Below are positions 52,271 to 62,110 of a DNA stretch of 64,000 bases, piece by piece. The stretch's first letter is position 1; every line of letters begins with the position of its first letter. Source of the DNA: Sitta carolinensis (lineage: Eukaryota > Chordata > Aves > Passeriformes > Sittidae); assembly GCA_032173965.1 (NCBI GenBank), contig CM063284.1:63114863-63178862 (forward strand). Reading direction: 5' to 3'. The translations under genes and the position numbers were made by a program. The notes under the pieces were generated by a model, which saw only the letters and a program-made list of their open reading frames with translations, was not told the DNA's origin and did no database searches.

Positions 52271-55200
52271 AGCCAAAAATAGCTTCCTCATCTTATTTAC
52301 ACAACAATCATGAACACTGTAATAAACAATCTCTGATGAAGCTGCTTTATAAAATTACTTCAAATTTAAATATTTTATCTTCCACCAAGAAGGATAAGTA
52401 GAAGTGCTAGCACTATCTTTAAAACAACAACCAAAAGAACACCATAACTGCTCAATTGCTTATTTCTACTGTGTGTGTGAATATTGACAATAATCAGAAG
52501 CATGGAAAAATAATTTTTTTGAGGTTTTTTCCCCCTTCAGTTCTTACTAAAAGGTCTCAAACATGTTTCATTCTTTTCCTAGCTGGCAAAACATGTTTAA
52601 ATTCTACTGACGTCAATAAAACCTAGGCAAGCACTTGCTTTATCTTTCGATTGAAGTGTTACCCTCAAATGTGAGTGCATAACCAAAAAGCAAAATTAAA
52701 GTCCAAAGAAGGCGAACTGCAACAGAAGTGTGATCCTGAAAGTAAAGGAGTTCACTCTTGGGGAATTTGCTCTCTGGTTTGTCCAGTAAGTCAGATCAAT
52801 GAGCTAAAGGTCTGCAAGAGAGGCAGTGTATGCTGGAAACCTTCAATTTCATGCTTACACTTGATGCAGCTATATCAAGCTTCCACTTCAAGAAATTGAT
52901 GGGCTTTATGACCAAGATTTTGGAAACAAAGGATAGAAGCCACCTGCCTGTTCTTGTGGACATCTTGAATTCAGATGACTGACTACGCACGGCAAAGATG
53001 ACTGGCCTTACTTCATTGACTAAATCCCTTCTGATGTTGATGTGTTTGGTACCATGACTGTAATGGGCAAGTTTCTGTAAAAGACAGGGACACTCCTGCA
53101 GCTGGAGAAACATCACACTGCACAGAGACAGTGGAAATACCACACCAGCTTGTAAGGAGCATCAACATTTGTTTGCCAAAAGGCGAGCAGTCATTAAAGC
53201 CATCCAACATCTGAAAGCAGGAGATGAACTTGTGGGAAGATCCTCATTTTATTTGTTGGTGGCACTATGAATGTCCTGATAAGCCCCAATTTAAAGGAGA
53301 CCAACCTGTTTCCCCTCCATGATGTACTTTAAAAATGCAAGTGGACTGGCAGGTGACTGTGCAGACTGTGTTTACAGCAGTTTTGAGCTTTATGCCAGGG
53401 AGCAGACATGGAAGACTTCTTTTGCTGGAGCTTGCATGGAAATCTTCTACAAGAATCAGGTCCTAACAGGGTACTCAGGTTCACAAATCACAGAATCATT
53501 CATTTCCACTTTGAGTATTTCCTAAAATCTGAAAGACTCAGAAACTGAGCATTGCATTTGCACATTTCTGTGCCAGCACAACACAACATATGCTTGACAC
53601 ATCTAGAAACATTATGGTGCTGCTTCCATTTCCTGCCAACCACTACAACTCTTTCTTTTCTTTCCTGATTTTAGGTTTTGTAACTTGTTCCAGTGAAGGA
53701 AGAGGGGGAACAGAAGAGTTTTCAGTACCTGGGATAAGGAAGTGTTTAGAGGAAAGAGGCAAAGCACGTGTTCTCAGGATCAGTTGGAGGCAGAAAATAC
53801 CACAGACCGTGACACAAACTGAGAAAAGATTTTGTACTTGCTTTTCATTTGTTCCCACAACAGATGGGTGCTGGCCTGACTCAAATTCTTCATGAAGTAG
53901 CAGTCATTGCATATGCTTCCAGATCCGTGTCAGCCTAGCTGAAAGCAAATGCACCACTAGCCAAGCATGAGTTGAAGAATTGGTGTAGTGGCTACAGTCA
54001 TGATGGTTACATATCCTCAGAGTACCAAAAGGTCCTCTCCCACTCTCTTAAAGGCTCATATTACTTTTGGTGCTCTCCTACAAGAAGCACTGGGGTTTAG
54101 GTATATAACAGTGTGGATAAACACTTGGTATGCAGTTTTAAGAAGACCACAAATGGAGGATCCACCCTTCAAACATGTTCTGATTTGGGAGACAGTCAAA
54201 CATCTGAGATTTGATGCTTATCTAGACAATTTGAACCATCTGAGCACCACCCAAGTCTGTACAAATGGACTGAAGCCCCTAGGGAAAGCTCTTTCTCATG
54301 AAATCTTGAGTATTTCCAAGCCTGGCTTGGCAAGAAATTAATATGAAAGCAGACTCCCCTGTGGTATTTTGGTATTTCTGATTCCAAACACAGACAAAAA
54401 AGCAAAACAAGAAAATTAATTTTGACATATTATCTGAATTTTTACACATATAATTTAACTTTTTTTTTTTTTTTTCTGATGACAAACTCTCTAATGCTTT
54501 TGAGCACAAGCCCCTTAATCTTGGCCTGTGTGATGGCTCTGCTTTACTATCTATTTTAAAGCCTAACTTCTAGGCATTGAGCTCTGGCTTGTTTTAAAAA
54601 TAAAGGCATCACATCACAAAGCACCGTCTCTTCCCTTCATTTGCCCAGAGCACCAGCAGACCACTGCTGAATGGGAGGTAACACTAAGAGTCTGCTACAT
54701 TTTTGCAAGACATCCACTGCCTTTTACCCTACTGGCAAAATAGATCTAGCAAGAGTTGGTGGAAAACTATGTACTCTCAAAGGCCAAAGAGGCACTGTCA
54801 TCCATAAATCTCAGAGCCAGTTTAAACAAAGTAATAAAGAGCATAGTGTCGCCTACTAAGGAAGTAAAAAAAGTGTGATATTTCTCCCCAAAATATAGCA
54901 AAGATGCAAGCAAAACCAGAGATTACCACACTCCTTTTGACTGACTGTAAGGGAAAAGCCACATTTTGGAAAAGAATGAGGGAGGGTGTGTATTTATATC
55001 CAGCAGCTACAGGAACAGAAAAATGGTATTTTACCAAGAGTCTGATCCCTGAAGAGGCCCACAGTGGCAAAAATAGGATAATTGTAAAATAATAGCTCAC
55101 GGTGTTCTCACACTTTTTTTTTCCGTGCTGCTAAAAGCAATTCACTCAATCAGCAGTTGGCTATCATCAAAATTCCCTCCTTCATCTCTGTATTCCACTT

Positions 55201-56301
55201 AGGGAGTAGCAAATATAGGGCACTCAGCTCATAACTTTTGTTTTTTTCAAGCAAGGAAATTCTTATAAAAATGAAATAAGCCTCTGGTTTAATGGCCATC
55301 AACTGTGCACAATAGCTATGCTGGGAACAAGAGATCTTGAAGAAATTCCCTCCATGACTATAGGGCTGATTCTTTCATATTAAATGATCATGGCGTGATT
55401 CCAGATGCAGAAAAGCTAACTCCTTCAGGATGGTTTGTTCTTGATTTTAGCTAATCCTCCCAGACTACAGAGTATTCTATAATAAACCAATCAACAAAGG
55501 GGCTCCCAGGGTGCAACACCCCACCTCTCAAAACTTGGATCTGTACCCAGTCACACAAACTAGTCTAATCCTACATAAAGGCACATGTCTGTGCACCCAC
55601 TGGTAATTTCCAGAAAGCCTTTACCAAGGATGTTCTGGGAAAGCAGTTATCTTCCATCTGTAATTTCTTTTTTCAGCTGCTCTTCATAATCAGTTGGCTT
55701 CCCTGTACCCCTGTTGATCACAGTCAGTATTTCTGTACAATCTATAAGACTGGTTTAACCTGGAATGAGTCTGGACGTTTTCTCCTTTTTCCACAGACTC
55801 CTTGACAAAAGGTCATTCTTCCTAAAATATACTAGGGTGACCCAGCCTCAAAATAATTCAGGACCCAACCATCTCATTAAAAACAAATAAAACTAGTTAA
55901 AAAATAGAAAGAAAAAGGGTTTTTTTTGTTGTTTTTTTTAATTATAAACAACCCAGAAGGCCTATCTGCTAAATTGAGGTTAGAGAGATTCAGTCTGGGC
56001 CTATACAGCAAAAAATCTTCCTGCAATTACAAAGACCAGGTCTAGTATAGAAGTTGTCATCTCTTCAGACGCCCTGTCCATAGGCAGTTTCGCCTTTCTG
56101 AAGCTTCATTCTGTCTCATTGAAATAACTGTACTGCTACTATGCTCTGCAGTTTCAATGGATCAGATATTCCTCCCCTCCTCTCACACCATTCTCTGACA
56201 TTATTATGCACAATCAGTGTGTTGTGCTCCGTTTCAAATCAGCTGAGGTCTTTGAGGATTAAGAAAAGGTGCAAGGTAAATGTTAGATATGTTATTATTA
56301 C
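52271..56301. other. Non-coding stretch
   Basis: Unique DNA. Chance frames of 65-117 codons between 52.7 and 54.4 kb on both strands hint at an old, unrecognisable insertion but show no domain. A minus-strand open stretch near 56.0-56.1 kb lacks a usable acceptor. Confidence 0.55.
54460..54475. repeat. Poly(T) tract, 16 bases
   Basis: Uninterrupted T run. Confidence 0.9.
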
Positions 56302-56335
56302 TTTAATTGCACGTCCATCTGCTAACAGCTCCTCA
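56302..56335 (-). CDS. Candidate 34-base coding exon
   Basis: On the minus strand the acceptor TTCATGCTTTCAG precedes one base plus 11 codons (EELLADGRAIK), ending at a weak donor (AAA then GTAATA). The one-base start fits the phase left either by the 57,089-57,315 exon or by the 56,683-56,742 candidate. Very small exons cannot be trusted on sequence alone. Reading through the donor, the frame stays open for about 20 more codons, so a longer terminal exon is another possibility. Confidence 0.18.
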
Positions 56336-56384
56336 CTGAAAGCATGAATTTAAAACTGGATCCTACTGTCTTCCTGCTGCAAGC

Positions 56385-56510
56385 TGCCCGTCACCTTCCA
56401 GATATATGAGGAAATAAACTGAAGCCTGGGGAAATGGGGGACAGAGGAGGAATCTTTGGCCACACAGCAAATGTTAATGCAGAGAAGAAAGGACTCTTTC
56501 CAGAACGAGT
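56385..56510 (-). mobile_element. MIR-like SINE remnant
   Basis: On the minus strand the order is CATTTGCTGTGTGGCCAAAG, GATTCCTCCTCTGTC and CAGGCTTCAGTTTATTTCCT, then CATATATCTGG. These correspond to MIR GCTGTGTGACCTTGG, CCTCTCTGTGCC, and CTCAGTTTCCTCATCTGTAA. It creates a decoy acceptor/donor pair close to the candidate exons and should not be counted as coding. Confidence 0.6.
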
Positions 56511-56682
56511 ACCCTGGGTTTCTGGATCCCACATATTTTATTTCTTAATGTACTCCCTCATTCTTTAAAAGCCCCAACAGCTGAAAGGTGTCTGAAACAA
56601 GGGATTTCTGGAGTCAAGTCGTTCTTCCCCCAAAAGCTCCAAATACTGCCAGCACAACACACCAGAGCTGTCAACATTTTAC

Positions 56683-56742
56683 CTTTCCTTCCCTATTCCC
56701 TCCATGACAGCCCACCAAAATAGAACTGTTTCTGAAAAGCCA
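56683..56742 (-). CDS. Candidate small coding exon downstream of the 57,089 exon
   Basis: On the minus strand the acceptor GGCATGGTCTTTTCAG and the donor AAAG then GTAAAA bound 60 bases, read as one base, 19 codons and two bases. This matches the phase left by the 57,089-57,315 exon. The peptide reads GFSETVLFWWAVMEGIGKE. A second acceptor 11 bases further in gives a different open frame, so the call is ambiguous. The segment is phase-neutral: it could be skipped without changing the downstream frame. Confidence 0.18.
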
Positions 56743-57088
56743 CTGAAAAGACCATGCCAATGGAGCAAAAGCCCTGACTTGAGCACCAGCCAACAGTCTC
56801 AGAATTACCACCTGATCAAGCTGACATGAATTTCATTTGAGCTAGCTAAGTTTACCCATAATTTGCAAACATTCTCAATTCATAAATCAGTAATGATTCA
56901 GAAGTGATTATTGCAGCATTACATCATTTGCTAAGAACAGCATCACAATGCAGCTGCTTGCTACATCTGTGAGCATTTTAGGGATACTATCCACAAGTCA
57001 AGGAAAATATTTTCTTCCAGGACCCACCAATTATTAACATGCTGAGACAGTAAAGGTAAGCTAAACTGAGGACTGCTTTACCATTCAC

Positions 57089-57315
57089 CTCTTATGAGTT
57101 ACATTTCTCTCTTTTACAGCTCTGAGTGAAAGGAGCCTGGCACACTCTTTGAAACAGTTCATTTGAATTTCCATCCCCAAATCCATCCTTTCCAATTTGG
57201 CACGGTGGGAATATTCTCTGTAGAGGTGCAATGCAAGTTGCTGCAAATCAGGACTCAGGTGCTTGGCAGGTATCTGCATCCAAACTTCAGATAACACCTG
57301 GCCGTATGGTGCTGC
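57089..57315 (-). CDS. Internal coding exon of an unidentified gene
   Basis: This is the best coding signal in the window. Read on the minus strand, a pyrimidine-rich acceptor (CATTCTCTCTACAG) leads into 75 open codons and then a consensus donor (AAGAG then GTGAAT). The peptide begins AAPYGQVLSEVWMQIPAKHL and continues through a charged, probably helical stretch (PDLQQLALHLYREYSHRAKL, then FKECARLLSLRAVKE). I see no signal peptide, membrane segment or zinc motif. The composition (Leu, Glu, Arg and Lys rich, single Trp and Cys residues, no low complexity) is unlike the chance frames around it. The exon leaves two bases over at its 3' end, so the next exon must supply one base. A second AG lies 4 bases into the exon, so its first base could be 57,311 instead. 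I do not recognise the protein and assign no function. A lone exon of an intact gene is the simplest reading; a decayed gene is the alternative. Confidence 0.55.
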
Positions 57316-57570
57316 CTGTAGAGAGAATGATGATTCTCTATCTAAGTTTAAGAGAAGCAAAAATGCAGATAACTAGATAAGAAGCAAACAGCAGATTTAC
57401 AGATGCCATTGGGTCTTGAAACCTTGTCAGAGTCAGAGAAGGAAACAAGTCTCATGGTGTGGTAAGGAGGCAAACAGCTAATGTAGTTTGCACTATCTCC
57501 CTTTTCTTGCTTTTGGATAATTTAGTTTTCCTATTAAATTTCTTAGTAGTCTTTGCTGAATGAAACATAC

Positions 57571-57677
57571 AAGGTTTTAAGGATTTTGCTCTAAACCATG
57601 ATGTGATTTGTATGTTTTTTTGAGCTTTATTTATGTAACTCCCTTTGGCAATTTTTCTTTCAGAGGTTCTAATACTT
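57571..57677 (-). CDS. Candidate coding exon upstream of the 57,089 exon
   Basis: On the minus strand a good acceptor (GATATTGTCTCCAG) precedes 107 bases that are open in one frame (one base, 35 codons, one base) and end at a fair donor (ACCTT then GTATGT). The peptide is basic (SIRTSERKIAKGSYINKAQK, then a short stretch ending AKSLKP). It lies 255 bases before the 57,089-57,315 exon. If it splices to that exon's second acceptor, leaving 57,311 as first base, the frame continues with a serine at the junction; splicing to the first acceptor gives an early stop. Lys-rich open stretches arise easily in A-rich DNA, so this could be chance. Confidence 0.3.
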
Positions 57678-59221
57678 CTGGAGACAATATCAAAATTATG
57701 CCTGTACTTATGATTATGTACAAAGCTGGCATTACACAACTGCAAGACAGTAGCCAAGGGAAGAATGGAAACTCCCTAAACCAAAGATGATTTTTAAAAA
57801 GTAATTCCTTTCAATCACATGAGATCTGGTGCATTTCAGTTTGCCATTTTCCAACTTGTTGTTCTGCTTTATGTTTATTCCCTGTGGAATGACACCCATT
57901 GTCCGCTGCTTGATCCTTGTTCCTCGGCCCATATATTTGGGCTGCCATTAGTATCACATAAGAGACTAGCTCTGAGGAGACACACTCTGAGGAAAGCAAA
58001 GCCAGAACATGTCCCTTCTCTGCAGCTGAGTGAGTGTACCATGCTGCCAGCACATCTGCTCTGCACCAGCGAGTGTCGAGATTATTTTGGGACATGCACC
58101 TACATGACATGGGGGCACAGAGGACCAGGAGTATGAAATGCAGGGAGGACCACATAGTTGAAACCTCAGGGACCTGCTAACACCAGGACAACTAACCCCT
58201 GCAGAAACAGAAGGCAGAAATGTAGTCAAGAACATGAACCCACATGAGGTATTAGCCCCTGATACACAGAGATGGAGAAAGCAGGCACAAAAATCACCGT
58301 AAGCAGGATGGGGGGGGGGGGGGGGGGGGGCGGGGGGAGGTGTGTCACACTACAAAGTCCTTCTGTCAATTTTGGCTGGCCCTTAATTGATGCAAAACTT
58401 CCACCAAGGAAAGATGACATGCAGGACTTCAGGCTGTCAAAGACCAGCCATGGAGGGAGCCAGGACTGCCAGGCTTTGTCCCTCTCCCCAGCAGAGAGGT
58501 TGCGGGCACTTGAAAGTTGCCTTTTCTTTGGGAGAATGAACAAAACCAGCCACCAGGAGCTCATTTGACCCTGCATGAGGGGCCTGGAATGGGAGAGAGG
58601 AACATGTGATGCTGAGGATCAGCTAAAAGGCTTTGTATGGGGTGGGGACAAGGAGAGTTCTGTATGGAGCAGCCATCCCCTGGGTGTGGGAGGACACCCA
58701 GGCTGAGCAGCAGATGCCTGTTGCCTTCTGGCAGGCAGAAGGCCTGCTTTAAAACACACACACTTTTCTTTTGTTACTCTTTCTATCATCTATTTGCCAT
58801 GGGGACAGAGAAGGCTGTGGTCAGGTGGAGTTTTCAGGGAGGAGCCCATCCCTGGTGGGCACTCAGCCTCTGACTGCCCAGGGAAGGATTTACACCCCGT
58901 GGTGAGGAGGAGCTGCTGCCTGGGTCCCTATGGCAGCAAGCACTGCTGGGTCCTGGGTACACACACCCTTGTGCAACACTCCCAATTCTCTACCTGAACA
59001 CAGAGGTGTTTAGGGGTAGTGCATACCCACAATGTTCTCAAGTGCTACAAACTCATCCCTAGCCTCACAGTACCCTGAGCTCTGCCTGCCAGCAGGGTCA
59101 CCACCAAGTAAAACAGAATAAAATATGGCTATGGAGGGAAGGGAATTGCGGTGAGACATGTCAGAATAGCATGTCTGACAAACGACACTTAACCACCTCT
59201 CCAAACAGAAAAATGGGAATT
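57678..59221. other. Putative intron or intergenic sequence
   Basis: If the minus-strand candidate exons are real, this is intron. It holds the poly(G) tract and a GC-richer patch at 58.6-58.95 kb with no supported exon. Confidence 0.5.
58310..58340. repeat. Poly(G) tract, 21 bases, then a second G run
   Basis: G21 followed by C, G6, A and GG on the plus strand. It fits a G-quadruplex-forming sequence and is a likely place for sequencing or assembly length error. It gives poly-Gly and poly-Pro in chance frames. Confidence 0.95.
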
Positions 59222-59443
59222 CCAGAGAAAGTTTAGGCTGGATATCAGGGATGATTTCTTCATCAACAGGGTTATCCAGAACTAGAACAGGTTTCCCAGA
59301 ATGACCATCCCTGAAGGTATTGAAAGGATGTGTAGATGTGGTGATTAGGGATATAGTTTAGTGGTAAGACAGTGCTGCGCTAGGATTTGGACTCAATGAT
59401 CTTCAAGATCTTTTCCATTCAAAGTGATTCTATGATTCTATGA
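59222..59443 (+). mobile_element. CR1 LINE, 5'-truncated 3' end
   Basis: The segment follows the 3' untranslated end of CR1: GGCTGGATATCAGGGATGAT, then AACAGGTTTCCCAGA, CCATCCCTGAAGGT, TTTGGACTCAATGATCTTC and CTTTTCCATTC. It ends in two tandem copies of the octamer tail (GATTCTATGATTCTATGA). Only about 220 bases remain, without reverse transcriptase, as expected for CR1 copies truncated at the 5' end. Divergence from the remembered avian consensus is obvious but modest. It is the clearest taxonomic marker here, pointing to a bird or another sauropsid. Confidence 0.9.
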
Positions 59444-60121
59444 ATTGTGATAGCTAAAGCTGCAGGGGGCTTTACCCTCTTCCTCCTAGAAGTTTGCTCT
59501 CTCTTTCATGCCCAGAGAAGTGCCCATGGGCTCCAGAGCACACCTGGATATCTGCTGAGTGATAGAACATTGACCTGCAAGAACACAGCCCTCCCTTGAT
59601 AGAAACCTTGCTCATCTATAGTCTAAAATCCATCCCAGCAACAATGTTACTACTAGAATTATTTACTTCATGGTGAAATCAGTAGAGACTACATTTAGGG
59701 AAACAAACTAATGTAAATCCTGAAACATGAGTACCTTAAACATTACTAAAGTTCGAGTCTCAAGCCCTTCTGCAAAACTTCACCAGCACATCAAGACACC
59801 TGACAACCAAGAAAAGTAAAACAAGTAGTTACTTTAGGAATAAAAATGTCCCTTTAGTATCCATCATCAACAGCTTTTCACATCCCTCAAATTTCCCTAA
59901 GGACTACAACCCCAGCCAAGACCCTCTCTGCTGTGGGTGGCTGGAGTGAACAGTGGAGGCAGCACCTGGCCAGGACCCAGTCCTTGGAGTAGACTTGGGG
60001 CCTGCTGGTCTCCAGCCACAGCCTGACTCCTCCAGGGATAGCTCTGATTTCCAAGCAGGTGATATTTTAACAGCACATTGAAACTGTATGAAGAAAATAA
60101 GTGTTCTTCACTGTTACTTAC

Positions 60122-60183
60122 CTAGATACTGAAAGCACAGGTTCCCCCATGCCTCCCAAAAATATGTCAACAACAAAATAGTC
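60122..60183 (-). CDS. Candidate coding exon, upstream member of the minus-strand set
   Basis: On the minus strand an acceptor with a T-rich tract (GTTTTGTTGGTTTCACAG) and a near-perfect donor (CTAG then GTAAGT) bound 62 bases. In the frame that joins to the next candidate exon it encodes DYFVVDIFLGGMGEPVLSVS plus two bases. The two leftover bases fit the one-base start of the 57,571-57,677 candidate. A second frame is also open, so frame choice rests only on joining. It is short, and a 62-base open segment is not rare by chance; the splice sites are the main support. Confidence 0.27.
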
Positions 60184-60754
60184 CTGTGAAACCAACAAAA
60201 CTAGCACTCTCATGAGAACATGAACTGCTTCGGGAACTGTTTAAAACTTCAGTTTATACAATTACATAATGTTATTGGAGTCATTCTGTATGTCAAGATC
60301 TGATCAGATCACAGTACCTATCTCCTTCTGAATAGTCTGTGATTTATAGGTTACTGTTCATGGGCACATATAAATAAACACTAAGAAAGCTCTGGATTCT
60401 AGGTATTTAAAATTTAGATGCCAACCTAAATAAAACCTTGATCTAGCATGAATTTATAGCCAGTCTATTGTCTGAATGGTTTTTCTGTTCATCATCTGAG
60501 CAGAAGTATGGCCATTTTTCTTTTTTTTGAGGCATACAAAAACATACAAGTCACAATTCTACCACTGCATCTTGGAACATAACAGTATATAAAATAAATA
60601 GTTTCTGGGGTTTTTTCACTGGAGAAAGCATCCTTTCTTCTTTTTTGCCGGTCTTCACACTTAGATATCAAATGGCTTATATAAGCATTACAGCGGCTGA
60701 CTAAGAATTACACACTAGTTTCCTAAAATATCCTGTCTTTTTTGACACTTATCA

Positions 60755-60900
60755 TTTTCACTCAGTTGTCTTTCACAGACTTACTTTCATGGCAAGGAAC
60801 ACCTTTTAATATCCATTTAGAACCCAGACAAAATGAGGCTCAAGGCTGGTGGATTCACTAGGCTCTACTGCAATATGAACATAACAGATATGAACAGCAT
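60755..60900 (-). mobile_element. Old L3/CR1-like repeat tail
   Basis: Minus-strand sequence (GCAGTAGAGCCTAGTGAATC, then AGCCTCATTTTGTCTGGG and TGTTCCTTGCCATGAAAG) follows the order of the widespread amniote repeat tail with CAGTAGCGCCTAGAGGCC, GGGCCCCATTGTGCTGGGCG and AGTCCCTGCCCCAAAGAGC. The match is by memory and by eye; the family name is uncertain. It contains a decoy splice pair (60,785-60,867). Confidence 0.5.
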
Positions 60901-61549
60901 AAACCTCTACCAGCTAGCATGTACAAAAAGTAGGTATGTCACACTAACAAGTACCAGTTGGGGTCTTCATCCAGGGAAGCATGCCAGCTATTCACTTATT
61001 TATTAAAAAAAAAGGGTTTTATCAGAAAGAGTTATTTATGTAAAAAAACCTGCAAACCTGTGTTATCCAAGAAGTAACTGAAAGAGAAATTTTGAGGAAT
61101 GGTGCTTAATTGTGACAGAATAAGTCTGAAACAGAAAACCAGTTAAGCCCTGGAAAGTCTCCTAGTAAGGACAGGGTCACAGCAAAACCAGTGCACTTGA
61201 CATGACAGGAAACAAGCAGACAAAATTACTAATACGGCTCCTGCACTCAGCTCTGATGAACTGTCACAGGGGAGGTCAGGTCATCCTGTAGCCAACAGTG
61301 TGCCAGTAATTTCAATTAAATTCCAGTGGAAAAACTTAACATCCGGGCAAAAAAAATCCAGTTCCCTTCAGCTATTGTTTCCTTTCCAAAGATCACTCCT
61401 GCAGCTAAAAGCACAGGGAAGAGGAAAGAAAGAAAGGGTCTGGGTGAATAATGCTCCATGACTAATAGCCGTGGTCTGACCAGTCTGAAACAGCTTCAAG
61501 TACCCATGACCTTTTGAAGAGCCACAAGTTAGATGCCAACAAAAACGCA

Positions 61550-61770
61550 TAACACAAACCTTCACACCCCCTTCCTTTTATCGAATGGGCGTCGGGGTGA
61601 ATAAGCTGACAAAAACAACATGGAAGTAATCTGCTGAGTAATTCCTCTAATATTCCGCCGTGGGCTGGCTCTGAGAGTTTGAGGCACACAGCTACAAAGG
61701 CGCTGTGCTGACTGTATTTCAGATGACAAATTCTCATTAATCACACACAAATACTACACATTGTTCCACG
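61550..61770. promoter_or_regulatory. Candidate conserved non-coding element with clustered CpGs
   Basis: Unusual for its surroundings in holding several CpGs (ATCGAAT, GGCGTCGGGG, TTCCGCCG, GGCGCTG) next to AATTCCTCTAATATTCC and TCTCATTAATCAC. Chance frames on the minus strand are open for up to about 90 codons without good splice sites. Confidence 0.25.
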
Positions 61771-61899
61771 GCTTACACAAATGTTCTCCTGAAGCAGCAC
61801 TGGAATCATTAACAAATCACTCAGCCCTCCCATATATTTCATTACACAATTGCTCCAAGAGGATGTGAAAGCTCTCACCCAACTGCTCCACGCATCCCT

Positions 61900-62110
61900 C
61901 TCCCTGTTGTCATCCTACGGAACTGCACTCCACTCCCCACGGCATTTAAAGGTCTTCAAGATAATTCTGCTTTCAGGGGGTGGCACACCAGCTAACTGCT
62001 GAGGAGCAGTTTTGTATGTCTCTTCTATCGAGCAATGTGGTAATCGAATATTGAGTTGGTTAAACTGTTTACCCTCGAGTAGTATCTCCCTGTTAACCCC
62101 CCAGTAGCTT
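61900..62110. promoter_or_regulatory. Candidate conserved non-coding element
   Basis: CTATCGAGCAATGTGG, GTAATCGAATATTGAG, GGTTAAACTG and CCCTCGAGTAGT lie close together with retained CpGs; no repeat or coding frame. It sits next to the CpG-bearing stretch at 61,550-61,770, so the two may be one regulatory block. Confidence 0.25.

Noticed and set aside
53485..53510. Second CR1 copy in reverse orientation (ATCACAGAATCATTCATTTC)
   Set aside because: Only about 20 bases resemble the reversed CR1 tail and the following sequence does not continue the CR1 order.
55981..56103. Open minus-strand stretch starting KAKLPMDRASEEM
   Set aside because: The acceptor lacks a polypyrimidine tract and the phase does not follow the nearest candidate exon.
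58272..58568. Poly-Gly protein on plus and poly-Pro protein on minus
   Set aside because: Both are translations of the poly(G) tract; no acceptor precedes the protein-like part.
60785..60867. Further upstream exon of the minus-strand gene
   Set aside because: The frame contains a TAA and the segment overlaps an old L3/CR1-like tail, so I treat it as a decoy.
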